The notes under the pieces were generated by a model. The model saw only the letters and a list, made by a program, of their open reading frames with translations, did no database searches and was not told where the DNA came from. Shown here one piece after another: positions 13,201 through 25,200 of a DNA stretch of 64,000 nucleotides (positions are counted from its first letter, which is position 1; every line of letters begins with the position of its first letter). A program made the translations under genes and the position numbers. Source of the stretch: Mactra quadrangularis (lineage: Eukaryota > Mollusca > Bivalvia > Venerida > Mactridae); contig CM046297.1 of assembly GCA_025267735.1 (NCBI GenBank), positions 29,476,011-29,540,010 of the forward strand, written 5' to 3'.

Positions 13201-16200
13201 ACTCATGCATCAATCATTTTATTAGGTGACAAGAATTAAATTAGTTAATATTACAATGAATTAGAACAAAACTTACTATACTCTTGAGCGAAGCTATTGC
13301 AACATCTTGTTTATTTTTGTCTTGTTTCACGTCTTTGATTTCTTTCTCTATCTGCAATGTTTCCAATATATCTCAAAATATATACCACTTCTGTATGTTT
13401 ACACTTAAACAGAATGATTTTTGTTTGTTTGTTTTCAAAGAATATTTATCATAACGAATGGCAACTTCATTTTTGATTAGGACTTTACGATAATCAACAT
13501 TGTCATTTACATCATTTACTGAAGTGGAACTCCGCACCTATGTTTCCCTACCAAAGGAACCATTTCCTAAGCTAAAATAAAAATTGCCGTGGATATTATG
13601 AATAACCACAAATTTTAAATTTGAAATACTGTAGCATATCACTGCGCAACGGCACCTGTTCTTCAGATGCATAATTAGTAAGTTCACAGAAGATAGCTAG
13701 CTTAAATGATGCTTTTGTCAAGATTGATGTCTTTAGACAAGTAAACTAATGTAAAATAAATATATAACGACAAAGGCACATCTATACACATACACATGCA
13801 TGTATGCTTGACAGACCTACTACAAAATCTTACATTCAGCAAAGTGTGCGTTTTACTTAATCCGTCTTGAAAAAAAACAAGAGCAAAGGTAAATGATTAC
13901 TCTTATCACACATGATAATACTTTTGTTTTGAAATAAAATATGCAAACAATTATATTTAAAAATTATAGTATATCATACATAAAACATTTTTAAAATTGA
14001 GTTCGTCATTATGTTTGACACATATTTGAATCTTACAGACGTGATACATTCTGATATAATGTACCTCCTTATTCTGAAATAATGGAACATAAAAATTAGT
14101 TTAAGCTTTTCTAACATGACTTATAAAATAAACAGCGTTTAAGATAATTCTAGGATAATACACATGTATTGCAATTCAAACTTACCCTACATTTGAGAGT
14201 GGAAATCTCATCATTTTGTTTACTTTTTTCTTTGTGTAAATCCTTGATTTTGTTCTCAATCTGAAATGTATTCACAATTTATCTTAAATATTTTTGCTGC
14301 ATTTATTATAGGCCGTTACGCGGAAGTTCTACTCCTCATTAATCGATTTTTTTCTCATATGATGAATTACGTTGAGTATCTGATTCAATAGACAGATGTT
14401 TTAAGTTGACTGCATGTAGGATGTTGCAACTCCATTAATTCACAGAGGATAAGAGGATATTTTAAGCTTTAACAACATGTTTTAAAGGATTGATTCATTT
14501 TGAATTATATTATTGTATGTATTAAGGATCCTTTTCATTGTTATTGTATCAAAGCAATATAGTAATGGTTTATAAAATAGTGTTGTGTTCCTTTCTATAT
14601 TTTTATCGTGTTAACTTTAGTATTATTTCGTATGATTAACCTTAACCGAGCTTTTTAAGCCAATTTCTTTAAAAGTATCTATTTCAGTTTAAATATTTTC
14701 AAGTAATAAACTTTCTGCGTGTATTTTTATAAATGATCGTTTCATTTTATTAATCAATATGACATACTAGTATGAAACTGCATATGGTCAATAAATGACA
14801 AATACCTATCAGAACAGTTCCTTGCAATATTAATATGTTCTTCCGTAAACAGATGCATTGATTTTTGAGTTCGATTTAATTTCATTTGATAATTTCTATT
14901 CACTAGATTAGTTCATCAAACATTCAATCTCACTTTGATTAATGAATATGAAATTTTAAGTTCTCATTAACAAAAGAGAGTTTGTAGTTGTTTAGTACTA
15001 CCAAATATGACATGAAACATATCAAAACAACCTAAACAAGACCCGAGACCAGCATTCCCGCATTGCTGTTATTACATACGTGTTGTTATGTACAACACCA
15101 TAAGTGCATCTGCTTCCCCAATTTAGAAACACGACAAATACTGCAATGTAACACAAATGATAGCTTAAAATCACCGACAAAGTAACTGTACAAATGTTCT
15201 ATTTATTCTTAAACACTAGACTAGACATTTTCTTAGTTCTAGAGAAAAGTATCATACGATACATATATTATAGACGAATAGAAATTCAAAACTACACCAG
15301 AGAAGAGAAAACATATTTTATTTAATACATCACATTTTGTCGTAACAATATAAATAGTAAGTGAAACACTTGTTTTCATGGTTTATTACTGTATACAAAG
15401 ATACTTGTCATTAGGTGGATTTTTGTTGGCAACGCTTAAGCAGAGCGTGTGCTTTTCAAATTTATACTGCTTGTATTCTTCTTTCTTTGCGTTTTGCTTT
15501 TCAATCTTGTAAGTTGTTATGCTATTTCATTTCAGTCCGTTCGTTCCACTTTTCTACTAATTAGCATTATGACATTAAAGCTATAGACCAAACGTGTTTA
15601 GGAGACCCTAGACAACGTTGTAACAAATAGTATATGTCCATTAGTCATAATCAAACATGTCTAAATAATTATCTGCTTTTTAAGATCTATTAACGTTCAT
15701 TGCGAATGGAAGTCTTATGTTATACCTGACCGCGGACACAAACTAATTTTGCTTGCACTCACGTCGGACCGGGCATGTTTTGTTATCCTCACTCTTCTAT
15801 CATCCTGCCTATGTGAAAACAAATATATGGCAATAATAAATGTAATTCAATGCCAAATAAAGAGAACAATGATAAATTTTGAATATCACTTTATGCCTCA
15901 TACTGTTTATTCTTATTATTATTAAGTTTTGTAGTTGGCATTTATCAATCACTTTACTGATACATATTGAAATCATGATTACTAATAAACCTATTTTAGT
16001 TAAATTGTACAATAAAATTAGAACAAAAACTTACTGCATTCTTGAGCGAAGATATCTCATCATCTTGCTTACTTTTTTCTTGTTGTAAATCCATGAATTT
16101 GATCTCCATCTGAAATATTTTCAATACATACCAAAGTTAAACTCATCGTTTGTTTTCTTTTAATTAGATTTTTGTGTCACAACGAACGGCAAATTCATTT

Positions 16201-19200
16201 TTAAGTTGGATTTACGTTTGTCATTACTGTCTAGTGCGTGATTAATGGAGTCGCACTTCATGTGTACGTTTCCATGCGATATTCAATACAAAAGCTAACA
16301 CCCCTTCCACAGGGATCCTTTCTAAGACTGAATTTGACAAATCAACTTTTCCGCCGATTGAATGTAAAACCACGATGGTACAAATATATTTAACGATAAC
16401 TTACTTCACTCTCGATAGAAGATATCTCTTCGGTTGGTTTACTTTTTTCTTGTTGTAAGTCCTCAAATTTGTTCTCCATCTGAAATGTATTTACAATTTA
16501 TCGTAAACATTGTTTCTGTTGTGTTTGTCACACAGAATATCTACTTTATAAGATATAAAATCTTAATATTCTATATCAAAGATGATACATGAAACGTGCC
16601 TTAACTAAATGGCAATTAACCTCACGAAATGTCATGTTTCATATTTTAGATCTTTTGCGATACGAATATAATTTATCCAACGGAGTATTTAATTGCACTG
16701 ACTAACTTTTTTGGTAGCCAGAATTGAAATATATGGTAGTCCCATCATTTCAGAGAGGATTTTTAAAATGAGTTACGGATGTTATCATTTGGTGCAGCTG
16801 TATAAGGCAACTTTTGACCTATAATTCAACCAATATGATTTGCTCTAAAAAGAAATTATGATTATGTACATTTATATTTTTTACGGAAGATCGATTTCGG
16901 AAATATGTAGAAAAAAATATTTTTCCATAAAGTCGTGGTTTGTTGCAGACCCGTACATGCAAACAATCGTAGGCCGTTAGAAGCCTTGCGCATGTACGGT
17001 GTGTCTACGTGTTTGTGGTCAAAATTTAGAGCCGTGCAGTCAATCGTAAGAGCGGCAGTACGGGTTTCGTACGGGCTATTTACGGATGTAGAATACTCCC
17101 ATACGGCCACTGCAAGGACTTTGGGCGGTTACATTTTTTCTGATAAGATGATGACGTAAAGCCTGTTAAGAAAACAAAGAGAAACGGAATACATATCGTA
17201 TGACCCGTACGAATGCCGCAAAGGACCTATATCTCACTCGAAACGAACCGTACGACTGAAAACGATTTCATTACAAGCCGTAAGCCGTAAGACCGCAAGG
17301 ATGAGGTCACAATAGCGAAATAATGTTGTAAACGGACATGTAAGGGCTAGAAACGTAGATGTCCTTGCGGGATGTCGTGCGGGTAACGTACGGGTCCGTA
17401 AGAAGAATTGAATTCAAACGAGTCGTGAAGAACCGTGTCTGGAAGATGTGTATGCACATCTTCTAGACACGATCACACACGGCATTTACTCGTAAAGAGA
17501 GCCGTGGACAATCGTACGGAGATCTTGCGGGCCACATGCGGGTTATGCATGATACCTTATCGCAACAACGGCTCATTAATTGCGTAAGTTTCATGATTGT
17601 AAAATATTTATTGTTGACTAGTTTAATTAAAAATGATGTTTTGCTGAATGTTCAAATGGGATAAGTTGAGAAGAGCAATAGAGCAATTCTATCCTGTCTA
17701 ATTAGGTGGAGATTCCTGTATTACTGGTGTTTAAGGTTCTGTTTTTCCTCCTTGCACGTTCTACTGAGTAGAAGACTTAGTTATAATAGTTTGTGCCTCT
17801 CGCCTTCCCTTTCGCTGGCCCTATATGTAACTTTAAACGACTCTACAACTTTAACCTTTCTAAAAGCAACAATAGAAACGTTAACGATTTTCTCATTTAT
17901 GTCAGCGAATGGCATAGAACCGGTTATAAGCTACTTTTCATACAGGGTGAAACAGAAGTTGCGCATCGTCCATGTCTCAATACATGATAACCAAGATAAG
18001 AGATCAAAGCTTATTTCTGCATATATAAAGAGTGAAATCCCTTCATCTAACTGCAATTTACTGTCATACATTTTTGTAGCAATTCTTTGATAATTAAATA
18101 ATTGCCTTTTCTTGTTTGACTCACAGATGACATACCAAACTTTTTCTTATTATAGTATAATTATATAGAGAAATTTAGGTCTGTCGCCTGAGGTTTGACT
18201 ACCTTGAGGATGATCCCTTAAGTGGACAACACAACCCTTTTTACCAACTTGGAACTTCTCACCAATTTGTAAATTGCGTTTCTAATTTCTTGATCCAGAA
18301 ATTTGCTGCAAAGTGGATTGGGCGAAGAGGTACAGTGGAGTTGTCACCAAGATTTTAAGATCTACCCTCTTAAAAACTCTATGGACACGTTTAACTAACT
18401 TTGCACTACATTGTTTATGAAATTACATCTTAAACGGCACCACCACAGCCACCAAGAGAGTGGGGGATCAATATAAGCCTTCAATATTATGATATGCAGT
18501 ACATGTGTGCTGAATGTACACATTGAGGGTACACGACTTTTGGCATACCCTGTACATTTGTGTTATAGTGAGAATAGTGACTACATGTACTTCGTTTTTC
18601 ATTCAATTGAGAAAGTAAAAAACATATTCCACTTCACTAATTTGAGAGATATAAGTTATAAGTACAAGTCTACAGAACGATACATTTTTTTTAATTTTGA
18701 CCATTAGCTTCGGTCCCATAGAAGAAACAGATATGTAACTTTAAGTATAGGACTGTACATAATAAATGTATCATATGCTTACGAAATGTCGGGCGATTAA
18801 TTAATCTTTTACTTGTTGCGTCATGGGCAAAAATAGAACATTTTTTACATTACCGCTTAGCAAAGATTTATCTCTTTTTCAGTCCAAAATTTGCATTTCA
18901 TACATGCATTTTTCCCAAAATAATGTGTTAAGTGCCAGTACTTTACAAAAGCTGGAAACATATTTACTCATCACCATTTTGCGCCATTCTTCTGCACTCG
19001 TAGGTCCCGTAGAGAAGTCTAACAGATGCATGTACAATGACTATAATCTTGACGCAATTGTAAATATTGTCGTTTTAATTCAAATGCAGTAGTTTTTCAT
19101 AAAATGCTTTAATGAAATATTTATCAGTAGCACTTCTATACAATCACACATTTATTCATGCATGGGACAATAAACGTTCATTTCATTCAAAATTAGCAAT

Positions 19201-22200
19201 TGCAAGCGTGTATCCTATACATCGCACGAAATTTGATTATACGTAACCATGTCGCACGTGATCATTAAGGTGATCGTACAAGCATGGTTTAAAACAACAC
19301 ACCCGTACGGAGCCGTAGCAGAAAGATATGCAATTTTATTCCATGCTTGGCCACGATTTTGTTTACGATTTGACTATAAAACTGATACGTGTATCTACGG
19401 CTCATCGCACGGACCCTGGTAAAAACGTAACAGTCCGTACGGGTACGCAAGAGTTCTTACGGAGCCTCACGATGTTTGGTCGCCCGGCGCCCGTATGTTG
19501 CCCTTACGGCTATTTTTAAGTTTATGGGACTGTAGCTTAACTGTACACATCTTTTATTTAAGAAACCGGAACATTAAATTCAGAAATTATACTTTACTTT
19601 TTGTCGTAACAAAATAGATAGTATGTTATGCTTTTTCCTAAATATTGTGCTTTTTAGTTGTTAGAAAAACAACTCGAACAACTATATACGCCAAATTGAG
19701 AATCAGTTTAGCAAGTTTACTACAAAGTCTACTTTTTGAGGTACATGAAGGAACTCAACTCTTCAAGGATGTGTATTACTGAGAAAGGTTTTAAGAATTA
19801 ATATTGTAATAATTACAAATAACCAAACACTGAAAATATATACAACAGTGACGATTCCTTGTACAAAAGGCGTGACACATTAATCTATCATTCTATATGT
19901 TGACGATAAAACATATCTTGGCTCAGAAGCTTAACTCATATCGCACGTCAACAACGCACAGGAAGTAGTTCGGCGTATACATGAATACAAATCGTTGTAT
20001 GTTTTTTAAGATATAATCATGATGATTAAATTGTAAAATGCTAGCTATTAACTACAGGAATACCTTTCTATAGATACAAGGTGCTTTCAAATCTCAATAT
20101 GTATTATCCGTAGCGTATCCATATTTTGTTTTTGTAGGTCTGTGCAATAATTGACAGAGGTTAACACTTTTTTATGTAGATTAAATGCCCAGCGTAAAAG
20201 TTTAAAATTTAACGTGCATATTACATTTTAGGATAGCAATATCATATTGCGAAATCTCAAAAACATATTTCATTTATTCAGTACATGTTAAGATTGTCAC
20301 GTGGTTTCAGGTATTTAGATATTTTTACCCATGATGCTAAGCGTAGTATTGTACTGACCAGTTAGTTAATATTGAACTATTGTATAAACTTTAACTTAAA
20401 CTTCTTCATTTGATTAAACGCCTATTTCTATATCACATATTCAATGGCGTTGTACAAAAGATAAATCATAAAAAACTAAATAAGTAAAAACCCTCCGCCA
20501 TAAATATAAGAATAACACAGAACAAAATAAAATTCATTACGCATGATGTTATATAGTGTGATTATGCCATTTGGTTTTCATATATCTAGTTTATAAGACC
20601 TATATCAATCTTAGTTCATGATTTGACTTTATTTTTACATTTGCTTTTATTTACTTGATATTTAAATTTGTTGTCCTGAACAGTATAACATGATGCTACT
20701 GTTAACCGGACTACGATCGTAGATCAACGGATGGGAAATTAAACAGATTATTAGGATTATTGGTCAAAATGTTCCACGTTGATTTTTTCTCATAGCTCTG
20801 ATATGGTAATGAATTAAAGTTTTATGTTCTGTTGCAAATTTAAAAACACTTATCATTACTTGATATTTAGTTTTTATAATTTAAATGCAATAAATATAAG
20901 TACAAAATGTAGATTTCTACGCCGTATGTATTACTATTGAATGTATATGGGGGGTTATGTTACATATCAGATACATATGCAATTAATTTGAATGAACATT
21001 CAGTTGCATTTCCCTGTTCTCCTCTATGGTCATTATACCTGTGCAATAATAGGAGTATGCATTTAAATCAATTTCTAAAAAAAGTTTTTACCTGAACATT
21101 GGGATATCGTTTTTGTGGATAACGCAATGAAAATTTGATTTTCATGTATAGCTTCCATGTACAAATTGAACCATTTAAATAATATAATTAGAACAACCAA
21201 AATATCTGCAGTCTATGTTTTAAAAAAACGATATCTCTTTCTTCATTTTTTCTAATTTTGAGCACATTAAGTGCCTCGAACATAGCATGTTTCTATGTCA
21301 AACAACTCCAGTGCCTTTAGCGCTTTGATTAATCTTGTAAATGTATTGATATTTCATTTGAGTTTGTTTGCTACACTTTTTTTACTAATTAGTATATGTC
21401 ATTACAATTGTGGCCCTAACGTTTTCAGGAGACCTTAGAAAACTTAGTCTTAATCAAACATGTCTAAATAATTATCGACTTTTTAAGATCGATTAACATT
21501 CAGTGCTGACCGCGGACACAAACTTAATTTTGCTTGCACTCACGTCTGACCTAGCATGTTATAAATCCTCTCTCTACTCTCATCCTACCTTTGTTAAAAA
21601 CAAATACTTAGCAGTAGTAAAAGTGAATCAATGCCAAATAAGGAGAAAAATGATATTTTTTAAATATCAATTATTCCTCATACTGTTTATACGTATTACA
21701 ATCATTTCCCGTTATCCCGACTTTGTTGGGACTATTGAAAAATAGTCGAGATAACGTATAGTCGAGATAAACAACATTTACGAAGGGAGGTAAATTTGAG
21801 GTCTTCAGTAGCACTTTTTCAGAGCGTGTAGTTTTAATTAATTGCCTTATTACAACTGTAAATAGGGGTTTACTGTATGAATATCACAAATATACTCCAC
21901 GTTGTTGTGTTATACGTTCACACAGACGCTGTTTCATCTCGACGAGTTATAAAAACAATTTGTGTATTTTCCTAAAATCTATTGTGGGTTTATAATTTTA
22001 CGCAGACCAAGTTTCGATGAAGCAAACTTATCGATCGTTTATCCTATTGACAATTTGAAGCCATTCAACGATTTTATATTAAATATCTAAGCCTGGGTAT
22101 GTGTATGTGAGTTGTGACGTCATTGCTCGTCATACAACTTGCGCAATGTCGGCTTTTCTTTGATGTTCAACAATCTATCAATGCCGAGTCCTGCTAACGA

Positions 22201-25200
22201 CACATCAAGAAGGGCACTAAATAAAATTAAGTGGTTACAAATATCAAGTAGTTAACAACTTTATGTCCAACCGGCATTTTTCTAAAGAGTGCGGAGTGAT
22301 TTAATTTAGTTATAAAAAGTACGCTTTGAAATTGAGTATAAAAATATCAATCAACTAAAACCAAATTAAATAAAAATAGGAATATAAAAGACGGTTCGTT
22401 ATTTCTATATTTTGTATTTTATTTTAATACATGGTTTATATAAAAACCGTACGTAACAAGTAAAGAGCCCACGATGCTCAATTTATTTAATTATGGCAAC
22501 TGTTAATCAAAAGCTGTCACTTAGTTAAATGACATGTTGATTAAGATTGACCCCTATGTATCAGTTTCACAGTGTGATTGCTAATTGATTAGGGCGAGTT
22601 GTTTCCTCACCTCATCGTATTGCCGATTATATCTTTGACTAGTCGAGGTAGACATTATAATTATAGAGTGAAACAAACGTGTTTGGTCCGAAATTTATAC
22701 ATATATTTATTTATATTTCAAGACATTGACATGGTACATATATGGTGAGCAAAATGATGGTACAATATAAAGATAAACAATTATGCATAAAATATTGCTT
22801 AATATATTTAAAAACAGACTATAAAATCATATGTTTAGTTAAATTTCGAAAAGGTTAAATAATTTTTTTTTGGTTTATAGGCAAATTTTAATACAGAAAT
22901 ATAAGAATTATCATTGCACTTGATTGCATTATTTGATTGCCAATATCGAATTCATTGAAATATAGGAATGGCACATAAAAGGAATTTAATCCTTATTTCT
23001 ATTGTGGTCCCTTTTATTAGTTAAATTGATACATATATACATCACAGATAAATATGATACTATCACATAAGGTACACTTAAAAACAAATGTCAATAATAA
23101 TAATAATAATCTATTAGTTAAAGAATTAAGAGTTTAATACATAATATTATAAACATTAGTTATCTCAGATATCCGACATAGGATGGGCTTTGACGAGGGC
23201 TTTAAAATGGGGGAAATTTCTGGCTTGTCTAATGTGTTGTGGCATTTCATTCCACAGAAAACAACCATTAAACGCAAAAGACTTTTTGCCAAAACCTTTG
23301 ACCTTGGTAGGCTAAGCCTGCCTGTTTCTGAGAAAATATTTTCTAACCGATTACAAAAAAACTATTTGCCTTGTGGGTTAGCTGTGAATATAACTAGTAG
23401 GAATGAAATGCTCTTTGAGGTAACCTGGTGCTATACCACTATGAATCTTAATTACATGACCTGAGATTATTTGATCCACCCTTTTTGATACTGGTAACCA
23501 GTTAAGTTTTACAAAATGATTCAGGTCAAGGTGAGTCCTTGCATCTAGTCCTAACACAAATCTTATCATTTTGTTATGAGTGACCTGTAACTTATTTCTA
23601 AGTTCCTGAGACAAACAATTGTACCATACAGCAGAACCATAATCAAATTTACACTGAATGAGAGATGTTCTTAGTAACTTTTTGTCTGCAAATTTAAGAA
23701 CTTCCTGTTTCTATACAAGAAGCTTTTGATATTATTGACCTGGCAATTGAATCAAAAGAAAGATTCTGACCAAAAGTAGCACCAAGATATTTTACTGATT
23801 CTTTGGCTTTAATATGTTGACCATTGCAAATACCTTTGAAAATGCTTGTGATTTCAACCTTTGTTTGGATCCAAACACTACTGATTCATTCTTACCTCAG
23901 ATGGAGAGATAACTTGTAACAAATTAACCATTGACTAAGAGTTTCCATTTCTGAACTAAGAACTGATTATATGTCTGACTGATTTTTTCCAGATACCAAA
24001 ATGGCTGAATCATCAGCGTACAGTGATTACTTATTCTTGACTGCACCAGACATATCATTCACATATATCAGAAACAACAAAGGGCCAATTATAGAGCCCT
24101 GTGGAATACCACAAGAAATAGCTGCTTGAGAGGATTGAATTCCAGTTATATCAACTAACTGGTTCCTATCAGTAAGATATGATTTAAACCGTGGCACTGC
24201 AATATCAGATAGACCAAAAGCTTTAAGATTCATGATCAGAATAGCATGATTAACAGTATCGAATGCTTTCTGCACATTCAGTAAATGGATTATGATAGAG
24301 ATATGGAAAAAAGTCGTGAAAAAAAATCGAGATAAACATGCATTTTCATATAGATAAAAAGGGAAAAAATCGGGACTTTCGATTTTCAACAGAGACAACG
24401 AAAGTCGACGTAAGCGTAATCGAGATAATGCGAATTGACTGTATTATGTTTAGTAGTTCGTTTTTATTAATCACTTTATTGATTCACATGGAAATAATGA
24501 TTACAAATGTACCTATTTTAGTTAAATTGTACAATGAATTAGAACAAAAACTTACTGTATTCTTGAGCGAAGATATCTCATCGTCCTGCTTACTTTTTTG
24601 TAGTTGTAAATCTTTGAATTTGATCTCCATCTGCAATGATTTCAATACATACCGAAGTTATACTCTTTAGGGTTTTTTTCTTTTAAACAGATTTTGTATC
24701 ATAACGAACGACAAAATAAATTCATCTTAGTTGTATTTCAGCAGGTCATTACTGTCTAGTGCGTGATGGAGTCGCACTCCTTGTGTACGTTTCCATACGA
24801 TATTCAATACAAAAGCTAACTCCCCTTCCACAGGGATTCTTTCCCAGACTGAATTCGACAAATCAACAATGCCGCTGATTGAATGTAAAACCACAATGGT
24901 ACAAATATATTTAACGATAACTTACTTCACTCTTGAGAGAAGATATCTCTTCAGCTTGTTTACTTTTTTCTTGTTGTAAGCCCTTAAATTTGTTCTCCAT
25001 CTGAAATGCATTTACAATTTATCGTAAATATTGTTTATGTTTTGTTTGTCACACAGAATATCTACTTGATAAGATATAAAATCTAAACATTCTTTATCAA
25101 AAATGATACATGTAAAGTACCTTAACTAAATGGCAAATAACCTATCGAAATGTCATGTTTTATGTTTTAGATCTTTTGCGATTCGAATATGATTTATCAA

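Larger units (their letters stand above)
8764..13276 (-). other. Intron 14
   Basis: This 4.5-kb intron has no recognisable coding sequence. It holds the second copy of the 7.56-kb repeat (10585-10775), a 91-bp tandem duplication, a TA microsatellite, and the left arm of the long inverted repeat. The rest is AT-rich and featureless. Confidence 0.5.
15550..16760. repeat. Segmental duplicate carrying exons 11 and 12
   Basis: It is directly repeated at 21380-25340. Anchors are 'acatgtctaaataattatc' (15655 vs 21459), 'gaccgcggacacaaact' (15729 vs 21509), both exons, and 'tggtagccagaattgaa' (16712 vs 25231). The other copy is interrupted by a 2.74-kb pogo-like insertion. Confidence 0.85.
16930..19515. 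mobile_element. TACGG-rich putative DNA transposon
   Basis: Both ends (about 16940-17560 and 19210-19515) are much more GC-rich than the surroundings. They are packed with 'cgtacgg', 'ccgtac', 'ccgtaag' and similar motifs in both orientations. The middle (17.57-19.2 kb) is AT-rich like the host. This looks like a transposon with dense subterminal motifs. I could not define clean terminal repeats or a target duplication, so boundaries are approximate. Confidence 0.45.
21699..24441. mobile_element. pogo/Tigger-like DNA element with TA target duplication
   Basis: The left end 'caatcatttcccgttatccc' and the reverse complement of the right end 'cagtcaattcgcattatctc' are imperfect terminal inverted repeats. 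They are flanked by TA (21697-21698 and 24442-24443). The repeated '(g/a)tcgagataa' blocks just inside each end are typical of pogo-type elements. The paralogous segment at about 15905-15930 is the uninterrupted site. No pogo transposase is visible, and the interior is largely replaced by LINE 2. Confidence 0.7.
16480..24555 (-). other. Intron 10, 8 kb and full of repeats
   Basis: It contains the TACGG-rich element (16930-19515), the right arm of the inverted repeat, and the second segmental duplicate with the pogo-like element and nested LINE 2. I found no extra coiled-coil exon in it. Confidence 0.6.

Noticed and set aside
16935..17159. Open frames in the GC-rich block as genes
   Set aside because: They arise from motif-dense, low-stop GC-rich transposon ends on both strands; no family resemblance.
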